A stretch of DNA of 64,000 nt from Aulostomus chinensis. Its lineage: Eukaryota > Chordata > Actinopteri > Syngnathiformes > Aulostomidae. The stretch covers positions 23,877,457 through 23,941,456 of the forward strand of contig JBBMOA010000007.1 in assembly GCA_037954235.1 (NCBI GenBank), in the 5' to 3' direction. Positions within the stretch are counted from its first letter, which is position 1, and the number at the start of each line of letters is the position of its first letter. The notes under the pieces were generated by a model, which searched no databases, was not told the DNA's origin, and worked only from the letters and a program-made list of their open reading frames with translations. The position numbers and the translations under genes are program-made. This document shows positions 37,389 to 50,474 of this stretch, piece after piece.

Positions 37389-37540
37389 CGTGTCTCTCGT
37401 CGGATAGAAGGGCTGAGGCAGCTGATCAGGCGAAACCAGGGCAAGAGAAGCAGGAAGTGGACTACACCGACAAAGACACGCCCGGGTGTGTCGTCATCAG
37501 TATTGCGATCATGTGACAGTCAAAACTAGTGGTAAAAATA
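37389..37540 (-). promoter_or_regulatory. twf1: Probable twf1 promoter and 5' UTR
   Basis: CpG-rich DNA directly upstream of the twf1 start codon. It contains an ETS-like CAGGAAGTG (about 37450), a CGTCATCA CRE-like motif (about 37491) and an ATCATGTGAC E-box-like motif (about 37508). No TATA box is evident, which suits a housekeeping CpG promoter. The CpG-rich character continues into intron 1 (about 37150-37360). Confidence 0.5.
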
Positions 37541-40450
37541 CTATATTTGGTATATTACAGTCATAAGACTGAGAATAGGAGTCGTAGAGGAGGTAGCCAC
37601 AGTTTTCTTTTTTAAACTAGGAGAGTCGTGATGAAATCTAATTTACAATTTGCACTTTAATTCAGGGTTGAAAGTTTTTTTACGTTCCAATGCAGTGTGG
37701 TAATTACACAGTGGTTGGGGAAGTAAAATAGACTATGAAGGAATATGATTAGATTAATGCAATAACAATAAATTGCACTTAGATAAGATTACATGGACTT
37801 ACTATCAATCAAGCAGCGCAGATATATTTAAAGTGATTAAACTTATTTAATGAAGTGACAACAAGGGCTTCTCAATTTTAAAAAATGTATTTGCGATTAT
37901 ATTGATGGATATTACAATTGCAATATAATTTGCAATGTTGGAGGGAATGCTTTTTACATGATTATTCTCATTTTCATTGAAAGGAAAAGTAATGATGTGA
38001 TATGCATGAGGATTTCTATCAAACAAAGTGGTTTTCTTAAGTTGTAAAATATTATGTATATTTAATTCAAAAATGTATTCCACACATAATTGGCCTTTCA
38101 CAAATATTGCATCTTCATGCAGCTTGAAAATGGCAGTTGGCCATACCGTTATTTCAATTAAGTTTCGATTAACTGCGCATTCCTTGTGACAGCCTTGTGC
38201 ACAAAGGTTAGATGGAGGAAGATACACTGCAGTGTGCAAGAAGTAATGAAATGACATGGCTCAGTGGCTAAAGAGCCAACTTCATAAATCCTGATTAGAG
38301 GATCCTCTGGGTGTGAAGCTGTAGAAGGTCTGGATGTGTGGTGGTGTTGTGCTTTCCTTCAAATCTGTTTATTGTGCTGGCATGTGTATACTATCCATCC
38401 ATCCATCCATCCATTTTCTACTGCTTATCCTGTTAAGGGTCGCGGGGGGGGGGGGGGGGGCTGGAGCCTATCCCAGCGGCTTTATGGGTGAGAGGCGGGG
38501 TTCACCCTGGACAGGTCGCCAGTCCATCACAGGGCCAACACATAGAGACAGACAACCATTCACACTCACAGTCACACCTACGGTCAGTTTAGAGTATCAA
38601 TCAGCCTCGTCCCCTCTTGATGTCTTTGGACTGTGGGAGGAAGCTGGAGTACCAGAGAGAACCCATGCAGGCACAGGGAGAACAAGCAGACTCCACACAG
38701 AAAGATCCCGTGTTCCAGCCGAGGCTCGAACCCGGAACCTTCTTGCTGTGAGGCGACAGTGCTGACCACTGCACCGCCGTGCCGCTGCCATGTGTACCCT
38801 CTTCATTATTTTTGGAACTCCAGATTTAATTCATGTCCTGAGATGCTTGATCCTCTCTCCAGCCTAAAAATATGACTAAAAAGTAAATAAATCTAAAAAA
38901 GATGGGGGAAAAAACAAGAATGGAAAACAGCTTTTTTGTTTGCAAGTACAATGGCATTGTTAGGATCAACTTAGCTTGATCTTTGAATGATGCTCGAATA
39001 ACTCAAGGGTTTGTTGGTGAATGTTGCATAAATTTTACACAAGAGATGAAAATAATTAGAGACATCAGCGAAGAAATTCAGGAGCAAAATAAAGTCAGCA
39101 GCTCATCACAACAGGCCCAGCAGTGAAACACCACTATACACGTGTTACATTTGTGTAATTATTATGTTTGTTAAACTGAAATGTTGGAATAAAATACATA
39201 GACTCACTAACGACGACAGCAATATTATCCTCTTAATTATAGGTGTATTAAAAAACAACAACAACAAAAACCCAACTGTCATTCAAACGCAGCCAACAGA
39301 TATGAGTGGTCTTTATATTTGCAGCGGACGGCAGTTGGAAGGGACCGAGGCAAGTCAACCAGCTATTTTTAGTTTTTTCCCTGATTTATAAGGAGAGATT
39401 TCCGCCTCTCGTGGCAGCCGATCCTCTTTGGCGTGAAATCCTGTAACATCTGGAAGCCACTGGGCTTCCTGTCTCTGCTCTCCGTCCATCATCCTACCCG
39501 TGAAATAAATAAATAATACAATGAATTAGATTTCATAGCAGCAAAATCATCACCGGAGAGATGCTGCGCGTAAAGCCCAAAAGACCACGCGAGAGTCCAA
39601 TCGGAAACGGGGCAATCTGTTCTTCAAAATAAAGGTGTGTTGCGTTAAAACGATTCACGTTTGCATCAAATCTATCAGCGGGTACATAAGATTTTGCTTT
39701 AAAATGATAATAATATCAACAATCACTTATATGTTTTCAGATTATAATAATCATGTGTTAACAATGACATTAATTACAATAATTACCGTTGCCTATAACT
39801 TATAAAGTTCGAGCAGGCCCATCACAAAGCTATGGAGTATGGGTTATTTAATCCCAGTCAGTCCTATTCCAAAGTTTAAAAAATGACCGTCCGGCCTTGT
39901 ACCATTGTTCATGAAATTATTAAGTCAGGTATAACCCACAAATAATGAACTAAACACAAGGGAAATGTATATTAAAATGTAATTTAAAAAATTTAAATCA
40001 AAATATAAACATTTGCTTTAATTCAACATGAACCCGTAGATGTAGACTATGAATGGAAGAAGCCTTTGGGTCTGAATAACGAAACCTACATAGAAATGCT
40101 GTGCCTGCATTCTTTTTAGTGACCAGCAGGGAGCGAAAATAAGGTTATAATAACAAATAGAAAATAAGGCAAAAATTCTGTCCACAAACCAGTGGATGAT
40201 GACATGGTGGCAGTTGTACATATGACGGAGGTATTCAACTTGAGAGGGGGGCCTCCCTGGGGGGTTTCTGGCAGTCTCAGGTGAGGTTTGGTGATTGGAG
40301 GTGAAAGATTATTAGTTGTCAAACAGATATCATGACAGACATCCATAAACTAAACCATGTAAATGTATGTAAGGAGGGGTAAACTCCAGAGCACCTGAAT
40401 CCAAGCTTTGTCTGAGGGAAGGTCCACTATCTCAGACCTCAAAAACTCTT
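37541..40450. other. Intergenic DNA between twf1 and the tmem117 promoter
   Basis: AT-rich and without recognisable exons. It contains one full-length SINE (38391-38788) and otherwise nothing I can name. The open frames are short and without similarity that I recognise. Confidence 0.6.
38391..38788 (-). mobile_element. Full-length tRNA-derived SINE between twf1 and tmem117
   Basis: It has the same structure as the 27200 copy: a (CCATC)n tail at the left, a 17-G run inside, and a B box (GGTTCGAGCC) and A box (TGGTCAGCACTG region) near the right end on the minus strand. The flanks share CATGTGTA (38381-38388 and 38789-38796), extending to 13 nt with one mismatch. Confidence 0.85.
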
Positions 40451-40632
40451 TATGTTTCCAGTGAAATCCCCTTCAGTGTTATTCATTTCCGCTAGTTTTA
40501 TTTTTGAAAGGCTTGAGCGGAAGTTACATTTCTACACCAGCTCTGACTTAGCGTTGGCGAATCTCAACGTGTTGGTTACACTGCGTTGCTGTGATGCTGT
40601 GTGGACCCGGTTCTCCATCACCATCCGCTCCG

Positions 40633-40653
40633 CAGCAGCAGCAGCAGCAGCAG
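40633..40653. repeat. (CAG)7 microsatellite in the tmem117 CpG block
   Basis: Seven perfect CAG units, followed by CACCATC. If transcribed, they lie in the tmem117 leader. Confidence 0.95.
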
Positions 40654-40753
40654 CACCATCTCATCAAGATCCCAGAAACAGCACCCGCATCCCGCTGACG
40701 AAGCACCGCCCGGCTGAGGGCTAGCCTGCCCGGCGCATGGACGCTCCAGCACA

Positions 40754-40810
40754 ATGGCTGAGGATTTGGAGGTGCCTCTGTCGTGTACCAACAACAGGTC
40801 GCATGGATAA
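40754..40810 (+). other. Candidate upstream ORF in the tmem117 leader
   Basis: An ATG in good context (ACAATGG) opens an 18-codon frame (MAEDLEVPLSCTNNRSHG) ending in TAA. It resembles no protein I know. It could be a translated uORF if this DNA is in the mature leader, or a chance frame. Confidence 0.25.
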
Positions 40811-42131
40811 TCCCCCCATAACCCTCCTGTACCATCTCGTCTGTGAGATGATCAGAGCGCCGCTGTGGGCTTGATGTGGCAGGAGAGCCTTGCAGGAGCG
40901 GGGCTGCTCATCCTGGCTGTCGACTGAGAGGATAACGGCGTGAGCGAGGTGCGTTCACAACGATGCACACATCGTAGTGATGTCCAGACAGGTAGTCCCC
41001 GTCCCATAGCTCACCGGGCGCGCCGTTATTTAAGTTGCGTAACCGTGTAATTCCGGTCAATCTTGTGGTGTTAACATCTCTGATACTCGGGGTGGGCGAT
41101 GTGACATTTGGCGTCATCACTCTTGTGACATTAGAGGAAATGTGAGTGTGCTCTTAACACGACAGGCTGTCCAGACACGACGAGACCTCGCACGAAGAGC
41201 GGGGCTGCTCACTGCCGGTAAAGACAGCCAGTATCAGTTTTTATTGTGGGCCAGAGAGTTTACAGGACGTATCATTCAACAGTGTTCCTCACTTCGTATA
41301 TTAGAAATGTGACAACCATATGCCATAAACCCCAGGCTCCACATCACCCCTCCCTCCCTCTTCCAGTGAGAGTCCTTTGGGTGCTGTGGATGTGTCCCTC
41401 TCCATGATGGGGTCTCCTGCTTGGAATCACAAGAGACAGAGAAAAGACCCACCCTTATATGTTTGTTTGTTTTTTTTGCCTTTCAAGTACTCACACGTCC
41501 CTTGAGCTGACAAAGACATTATTCACTGCTGCATCACTTTTTCTGTTATTACAGAATGCAGAAAGATCCATGTTTAGCTTGAAGCTTATCAGCCTTATTC
41601 ATATTGCACCATTCAAAACATGAGTTTACAATGTGCTTCACAAACAAAAACATACGTGTACAATTCAGTTACATGTCAAAGATAATTTCAATACTACGGT
41701 AAAACTCTAAAAACATGTCAGTTTACAAACTCAAGTGCGTCCTCTGGTTGAGTCCACGTCTTTAGCACATCTCCAGCCATGTGCTCATTCATTCAGAAAC
41801 ACTTTGGTTTATTAGCAAGAAACTAACGAACCCTTGTGGTGGTTCAAGCAGATGGCCTGCTGGTCAAGCTCAGCTACCCCGAGGAAGTCCTGAACCGGTC
41901 CTAGTTTGTTTGTTATAGTGTTAGTCAAAGTGTTTTTGGGTTACTGAGTAAATGGCTGGATAAAGAAGACATATTAAAGTGGACAATGGGCAGGAGAGTT
42001 GGTAAACTGACATTTTTGGACAGTTTTACTGTTGTTTGCAGTTGGAGGACGTGGGAATGTATGCAGCTGACTCGGCATTCTGGGGTCACAATGCAGTGAC
42101 GCGTCGGTAAAAAACATCATTCATGATGATT

Positions 42132-42486
42132 CCATCCATCCATCCATTTTCTACTGTTTATCCTGTTAGGGGTCACGGGGGGGCTGGAGCCTGTTCCAAC
42201 AGCTTTTGGGTGAGAGGCGGGGTTCACCCTGGACAGGTCACCAGTCCATCACAGGGCCAACAGATATAGACAGACAACCATTCACACTCACAGTCACACC
42301 TACGGTCAATTTAGAGTATCAATCAGCCTCGTCCCCTCTTGATGTCTTTGGACTGTGGGAGGAAGCTGGAGTACCAGAGAGAACCCACACAGGAACAGGG
42401 AGAACATGGAGACTCCACACAGAAAGATCCCGTGCTCCATCCAGGGCTCGAACCCGGAACCTTCTTGCTGTGACGGATCAGTGCTA
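42132..42486 (-). mobile_element. SINE copy with a broken tRNA-like head
   Basis: It matches the other copies from the CCATCC tail through the B box (GGTTCGAGCC). The sequence then breaks after CTTGCTGTGA into ACGGATCAGTGC, so the A box and outer end are missing. No clear target-site duplication was found. Confidence 0.85.
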
Positions 42487-43743
42487 AATAAAGAAAATAA
42501 TATGATGAGGTTTAAGAGGCGCTCTGCAAGAGTAAGTCTAAAGTTTCATAATATTTGGCTTCATTAATTTCAGCAACATAAAGTAACGTCCCAGCTTCTT
42601 GTGGAATTCAAATACGTTTCGTTGTGTTTTGAGGCATCTTTGATTATGTAGAAAGGGGTGGGGTGCATTTTTTTTTTTATAAACATTGCAAAATTTGTAT
42701 TTCTCTTTAAAACTAAGAGAAAATGTTCACATTGTGGAAACAATCAATGTTGCAATTCTTCCCAGACAAGTGCTAATAAATCAAAAGACATAAAACACGT
42801 GCTCTGTCGTCTGTGCGTTCATCACGAAAGGAACAACTGTGATCCAGATCAGTGTGTTGTCTCAAAAAGTCTCTGTGTGGGCTCAGTGAGTAGGAGAGGG
42901 GAAATATAGCACCATGTCAGTGTTTTTGAGCTCCTCTGACTGTTGGTTCTTTATGCTAAATGTTGCTGGCTTGTTGCTGCCGCTAACAGAGCAGCTGGGC
43001 GTAGCCGTCTCTCCTCTCCCGGTCCTGAAAACTCTTCTGTTTGTCTTCGACGGCTCCTGGCCTCAGTCACAAATAATCACACAATTGTTGGATTTAGAAC
43101 ATAAAATAAAACAATTCGTGAATATTTGAAAGTCATGACCTTGTGCTTGAAAACACCTCCGTGATCCAGACTGAGATGGAGTAGCACAACAGTGGATGAG
43201 TAAATCCAGATGGAGGCAGTAATGCAGTCTGTAGGGTGACCACTGCCGTCAAACTGCAAAGAAGAAGATATTCCTTTGCATATCAACATGACTCCAGGTC
43301 CTGGGTTTGCATTATCATACAAGGTGGCTCATTACAGCAACGTCATAATGCCGGTGTAATTTAATCACCACATGGGTGTTCAGATGTGGAGGCTCTATTT
43401 ATGAGCGCATTGCATAATTCCAAATTCCCTCCATGGGGGTATTTTTAGGATGCTGGGTTTGAGAGGTTCAGTCCAGAAGGCTGCGTCAAGTCAGAGAGGA
43501 GTTCATGCTTTGAAAAATATCAAGAGGAAAGCACTGATGTAATTCTGTCAACGCTTTTGAGGGAAGGACCGTGCAGGCAGGCTCAGAGGATAAGCCTTTT
43601 AAAAGCCACCGATTTATAGCTAAGCATTTCAAGATTCCACTTCATCCAGGTATGACAATTTTGTACTGGCTTAAACTCCAGTGAGAAGCTTCTTGTTTAA
43701 TTGTGACCTCTCTTCTCCTGGTTTAATTTCTGCTGCTGACGCT

Positions 43744-43802
43744 TCACTCACTCACTCACTCACTCACTCACTCACTCACTCACTCACTCACCCACTCACT
43801 CA
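43744..43802. repeat. (CACT)n microsatellite
   Basis: About 14 CACT/ACTC tetranucleotide units with one CCCACT interruption. Confidence 0.97.
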
Positions 43803-44095
43803 GGACTTTGCTTTTCGGTGGTACTGTCTGCATCAGGGGAAAAACTGTCTTGGGGCTAAAAATTCCTTGTAGGTGTTAGCTTCCATGATGCTGTTATGAG
43901 TTGTCTGAATTTAATGTAATCCCAATCTGCACCAAACCTGAGGGATATTCCTACCACTAATCTCAAACTGAGCGATGTTTTCACTCTAATCTGCCCGGCC
44001 GATTTCAGTAATCTGACTGAAATCGCTCTCTCTTTCTCTTTCTCTGTCGCTCTCTCTCTTACTCCCAGGTGTAGTGTGGCCGGGGGCTCAGCAGG

Positions 44096-47000
44096 ATGGA
44101 AATAGATGCCCGCTTTCGCTACTATTTCCAGCACCCTTGGTCACGTCTCATCGTGGCTTACCTCGTCACCTTCTTCAACTTCCTCATCTTTGCGGAGGAC
44201 CCTGTCTCTCACAGTCAGACAGAAGCCCATATGATTGTGGTGGGCAACTGCTTCTCCTTCCTGTTCAACAAGTACCCAGGCCTCGGATGGAACATCCTGA
44301 AAGTAGTTTGCTGGCTACTGGCCATTTTCACTGGCCTGTTAGCTGGGAAGTTTATATTCCACCGCCAGCTCTTTGGTAAGTCATACGCACCATAATGCAG
44401 TGGAATGTGCAGAGTAATGGCACTGCTGAGGGACTAAACCCTCCTTGTTTTTGTTGTGGCTGTTAATCAGTGAAAAGCACTTTAGTCTCATCATCCACTT
44501 GTTTGTGGATGGTAACGCAATTAAAGATAATTATCGTGTCTTTCACAATCGGCTCATTTGCTTCTGTCATGGGTCTTTACAATTTATTTGGGGCAGTCCT
44601 TTGATAGAGTGTCTCTGGTGTTACTTGTTATGCATGTTAGCCATTGGGCTGCCATAGAATTTTTGGAGTTTAAGTTTGGAGTTCAACCCATCAAGACCAA
44701 ATTCTAATACAAATCTGAACGATGGCCTGTGGAACTCTACTGAAGGGATGAAGGTTTAAAATATTAAGTGTTTAGTGTTTATTTAGTATTTAGGTTTGAT
44801 GACAGCGGGGCTGAAAGTACTGTCTTAGTCATGCCTTGTGTTGCGTTGATACATTTGAGTGAAAGCGTAATTCACTTCATCTTCAGACTCAGGAATCCGT
44901 TCAAGTGCTGTGATTTAAATTTCCATTTTGTCTGTCTGTGTCGAAGCACGAGGACTCACGACGACACACCAGGTTACGCCCATGTCACGGTATCGAGAAC
45001 CACCCCAACACAGCGTCCGTCCCATCTGAACCACATATTATTGTCGCGACTCAACCCCTCGCACCTCCTCTTGTTCTTTTTCACCTCTTTGCCATCTTTC
45101 GCACCTCTTCCTCTGACCTCATCGCTTCTCCCTTGTCACTCGCCTGACAGCTAGTCTCTTACCATTTTATTTTCGTTTTGTAAGTAGCCGTTTTTATAAA
45201 GGGATCCTGGCATACTGCTCGGAGGAGGACAATCAGTATGCTGCGGCACTTCCCCTACCTGTATGCAACGCTGCAGAAATATGACCACCACTGATTTTTA
45301 TTTTTAATGAGGAGAGGCCTCCACTCCACGTCTTTAGCAACTAATGTATCAACCAAAAACTTTTTACTTACCAGATAAGACCAGCGCAGTGAATACGAGT
45401 GCAAACGGCAGGTGAATGTCACTAATGAAGCAAATAATGCTGCTTACGAATTCCAGATTATATTTTCCTGAAAGCTGGGTCTCTGTGGATGTTGAAGGCC
45501 CATTTTGCACACGTCAGCCAGTGCAGATTACCTTGGGTTGAGTCCATGTGTCAGGAAATAAACGCTACAACTCCTCATCTTGTGTCTTGGCGGTCGCGCC
45601 AAAGCTAGTAGCAACTTCCTTATGTTGTTTTCCTTCTTCCATGAGGTGAGCCTAACTATGCTTGAGAGCCACCACGATGTGCCAGAGTTCCTTCTCATAC
45701 ACAACTGACTGACTCCTTCATCAACGTTTGAATATCATAAATATATGTTAGCGGTATCTATTTAGGCCCCCCTAGAGTCGGGAAGGCAAGCTTGTGAGTG
45801 CAAAAAGAGTTTTCGGAAATGTGTGTGCGTGTTTCACCTTTGTAGCAACATATCCACCCTGAACCTGTTATCATATTGTGTGATTTTAGAGTACACGCCA
45901 GCATCCTGAGAGAGGGCCAAACATGTAACTCAACAGCATCTAGTGCACTCTAACATATATGTCTGTGTTCCTGTTCCACCATGCCACCTCTCCGTTTTAT
46001 ACAGACTGTGTAAAATGATATGTACAGCGGGCTTGACTCCACTCTCCTCAGCCCCTCATTTGTTTAAACCCTGCAGCAGTTATTTGACTCACACATTTCA
46101 TTTCCTTCTCACTTCAGCCCGGATATTATCGGCCACCCTGGCGTATCTTCTTGGGTCGAACTACTAATGACTATAATTGGAGTTCAGAGAGAGCGAGGGA
46201 GAGGGGTGGCACTCCTCCATGAGTGATCATCTTCTCTCTGCCTAAATAGAAAGCTTGATGACACAATACTTTCTCCACACACTCCGTCATCACCAAGAGG
46301 GGAAATGGAAAATGCCTTTGAGAACTCTGTTTCCTGTACACGCTGGGACGTCAGTGCATCAGATATTACCAGCTGTTCCAGCTTCTCGAGTTTCAATCCT
46401 TTAATTGAATTAGTGTTTCCTTGTGTAGTATCTAGCACAAAGATGATCTTACGGTCAGGGCCCCATGTGGTGTTGCTTGATACTGTAGGCTCAGACCAAG
46501 AATGAGAAGGTTATTCAATGCAGCTGTTTCTGTCTGAAATAGCCCAGATTTCTGCCTCTTTGCCACAATATACAAATATGATGACGCTAACAATTTTTGA
46601 ATGATAAGCAGCATTATAGAAAGATGTAGGAATGAGTCCCAAAACCCAGAGATAAGTTAGCTCAGTTCCCTTTTCTTTATCAAAGTCAATGTTTGGTTTT
46701 TTTTAAGGTTAAATGCCTGTAGTGAGGAGTGTGAAAAACAAAAGATTAAGATGCAATCTTGTTTGCTACAGCATCACCACACTTGTGTATTGTGAAGCCT
46801 TTTCTTTGTCTTAAAATGGGGTCTGTCTGAGAGACATTGTCACGTACATTAACCATCATCACGCCAAAAAAAGAAGAAGCGAGAAGCTAGTTGCGGTGAT
46901 GCTGACATGTAACCACGATGTAGTTCTTGATACTACAAATTCAGCTTTGTACCTCTAATGGTTGCATAACCCTTCAAAAATCATGCAAGTGGTGTTCATT

Positions 47001-50000
47001 TGTGGAGATTATCATGCTGAACAAAACATGTAAGTCTCCTAAACTTTTGTTTGCTACAGAGTTTATCTTTGGCAATCATCCCAAATCCACTGTGCATTGA
47101 CTCTTGGCCCAAGGAATCCGTGGTGATGCTAACTTCCAGGTTCTCCTGCAGAAGGTGTCATCCCCAAGGCACTCGACTCATCACTTTTTCGTCTGTTGTC
47201 TCTCAGTGAGGTGGTACATTAGGGACCATTGTCTCTGGATCAGGGTTTTATTGTCCTGTGGGTATAGAAGACAGAAAGGTCAGAGAGGCGACAGGAGTGC
47301 AGGTCATCCTGCTGCCAGGTACAACTAATGCACTTTGACAATCTTCCGGACAAATGATTTTGTGTTTCTGTGCGTGTGTACATGTGTTAGAGAGTGCACA
47401 TGTCTTCTGTGCCAGTGTGACTGTCATGCATGCGTGAGTGGGCAAGTCTTTGTAATTAAACAATTGTGGATGTAAAAAAATAAAAAATAAAAAGATAGAT
47501 GAAGAGAAAACCCGCTGTTGAGATGGAGAGGCGAGATGTGTCTTGCACAACATTTTAGCTTAGCAGTTATGTAATCCCAGCCCTAGGTAGGGCATAAGCG
47601 CTGTGCTAACCAGGCCCACTGTAAAATCTATCATCTATTATAGATCTGTCACACAGGCCCACGTTGCTCACCTACTGCACATTGTGGTGTCTCTGCAGAT
47701 CTTTATCCACAATCCCGTTAAATCTCCAGTCTTTCATACGTAGGCAGGCTGTGGGAACACTCCTGGATACAATGTGAACTTGTAGAGCTTTGAGCACCTG
47801 AAAAAAACCACTTAAGAATCACAACGTCTGACTGTTGTCTGTGGTGACATTTTGACAGGGTGTTTCCTGAGGCCGGTTACAAATAAACGAACTTTTAGAA
47901 TTGCCATTTTCAAGCTCGTTTTTTTCCACTCATGCACCAGTTTCAAATCAGTTTGTCATAAATCTGGAAACGGTAGATTGTTTTTGCTGGCTTATACACT
48001 CCCAATATCATTTATTATTTATGATGGCCTAGAAAATGTGAACATTTACCGTGAATTATATACCTCCTCCTCCGCCTCTCACTAACGGTATTATTTTTTT
48101 CCCTGTATTCGTCACGATAGATGATTTACCCTCCAAGACACCCACACAAATAGTTATCCAGTTGTCACATAATAGTTGCCTATATTCATTTGGTCATGCG
48201 TTTTCAGCCATGCTGCTGTCTAGAGAGGGCAGAGGTGGGCTGTATTGTTCTGCTTCTGTTGGAGAAAAGCAGAATACACTTGGTGATGAGGAATCGTTTG
48301 TGACAGATTGTGTGATTTAAGACTGCACTGGAGGTTCAAGGAACAACCCATGCTGTCCTTTTGAGCCACTCAAAGCCATGTGTGCTCTCTAATGGAGTGG
48401 GTGGCAGCCAATGACTTCTGGTCATTTACAAGGAGACTCGCTGTCATTATGCATTTAGATTAAATCAGGGTCACGCTGGCTTTGGAAGATGTCTAAGATG
48501 TAGTTTTCATGATTTGGAACTAAGCTTAAAACACCCTTGTACATTTCAAAATCTGAGTTACGGTCAAAGACTTTGCAGTACTTTGTAAAGGGTAACTAAT
48601 AATTGGTTCCCGCCTTCTCTGGGAGAGGCTATAACATGGACCAAAACGTGGTATTCTCTATCTTTGAAGTCCGATTGTAAAGGACCATATCCATCTTCCT
48701 TCCACCATTGCCTTGTCCCGTGTGGTTGTCAAATTTGATTTAAAGTGAAGTATTATGGACAATTCATCTCACATAGCTTGTTTTTCTTCGTACAGTGATG
48801 GAGTAAGGTAGCAGAGATTTATATCAGGGGCCTACCTTCACAGTGAAGGACTATCTCACCGCTCATCCCAGTAAAGGCTTCTCATTTCACTCTCACGCTG
48901 CCTCAGTCCCTAAATTAGCATAATGTATTCATCTGTCTCTTACTCTCCAAGGCTTTATGAATTCTAAAAGGTAAATTGAAGGGTAATTTTGAGTCATGTG
49001 GAGCGCTTTCCTAACCGGATTAGACTTTACTTAGCATGCTATTACTGACGCTTAGATTCAGTCAAATACTGACCGTTCATCTTTCCATGGCTGAGTCATT
49101 GGAGGCTCCAGGATAGTGTGAACAAGAAGAAAATGACACAGTTAAGTGAAAACCTCTTTCTGTTGATCACAGAGCTGTTATTGGATCTTCTGCTAAGCTG
49201 TGTGTGTTTGATAGTGTGAGACGTGTCATTTGTCGCTCTGTTATTGGAGTGCCTCTCTTCCCTTTCCCTGATCTAGATGATTATAGCCTGCAGGATGCCA
49301 TCTGGGTTCTGTCATATGTTATTACTGCACCACGCAAAGGCTGAGACGGCTTATGTATGGTGCTGTGCGGCTACAGGTCAAAGTGGCGTGTGTGTACAAG
49401 TGGATGGGTGTGTTTGCGCGCACGCGTGCGCCTGTGTGTGTGTGTGTGTTTGAGTGGGTATTTCATTGTCTCTGAGAGAATGTGATGCTGGGTCTCTGCG
49501 TTTGTTGTATCAATCAATATGCAATGTACCTGCAGACTTTTTCCTCTGTGTGTGTTGAGTATGTATTCGGGTTAGTAGGTAGATTGCGGAATCACAGTTA
49601 CTTACAATACAATACGAGGTACTATCATGATACTTTGCTATCCAGTGACAAAAGAAGCGAAGGCAGTTCATCTGTAATACACTGCAATATCTGTAACTGA
49701 TAAAGAAATACCTTATGAGAAGCAAAAAGCAGGAACATTTATGTATGTATTTACTGGATTGTCACATCGGTTTAAAAAAACAACAACATTGATTTTTGGT
49801 GGCAGTGTGTAAATAATACCACAAGAGTATTACAATACATAGCAGAATCATTTTGTTTCAGTTACTGCAACAATCATCTACCTCCTGTCTGGCCTCTTCC
49901 GTAGCCTTCCAGCACCATGTGGAGCTCCTTCAGTTCAGGCTTTAGCCTATTAGTCGGCTGCAGACATACCACCCCCGCCCCCTGTAAATAATATGATTGT

Positions 50001-50384
50001 CCTGGTGACTGTGCAGTGCTGCAGTTTGATGTTTCAGCACCACAGGGCAAATCTGCTTTCTCTTGGATGCTGATAGTTTGGATGCATTTCAGTATGAAGT
50101 GCATGGATTTGTAACTACCTCCCTGGTGTGTGTTCCCTGACACTCTGTGTGCACATCCTGTTCGTTATAAGAAACGGCTGTGAGGCTATAAAGAGCAAAG
50201 TTAACCAAATCTGACATCCCTATTAGGAGCAGTTATCACCACAAATGAAAGACACCAAAATGACCGCTAAAATAACACTGTCAACATGTCTCCGATCCAA
50301 TTAAACAAAAGATTGTAAACTTCATAAAGGAAGGATTTACATATGTCATTAGTTTTATCTTTATGTACCTAATAGCTGGGAGAG

Positions 50385-50474
<90 letters not shown>

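Larger units (their letters stand above)
40500..41230 (+). promoter_or_regulatory. tmem117: CpG-rich block: probable tmem117 promoter and leader exon
   Basis: A CpG-rich island in AT-rich surroundings, with an ETS-like GCGGAAGTTAC (about 40519), seven CAG units (40633-40653) and several donor-like GT sites (for example CCG|GTAAAG at about 41217). The tmem117 start codon lies 27 nt after a good splice acceptor (ACTCCCAG, ending 44068), so an upstream non-coding exon is required. This is the best candidate. Which donor is used cannot be decided from sequence. Confidence 0.5.
41231..44068. other. Probable tmem117 5' intron
   Basis: No coding exon seen. It contains a SINE (42132-42486) and a CACT microsatellite (43744-43802). 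A CT-rich stretch at about 44025-44067 forms the polypyrimidine tract of the acceptor before the tmem117 start exon. Confidence 0.5.

Noticed and set aside
38255..38335. tRNA-like A-box match (TGGCTCAGTGGC)
   Set aside because: No B box or cloverleaf follows. At most it is a decayed SINE relic, and the evidence is too thin to annotate.
44768..45154. 128-codon frame after tmem117 exon 1
   Set aside because: Pro/Ser/Leu-rich intronic frame with no similarity to TMEM117 and no suitable splice sites. The next true exon is at 61612.
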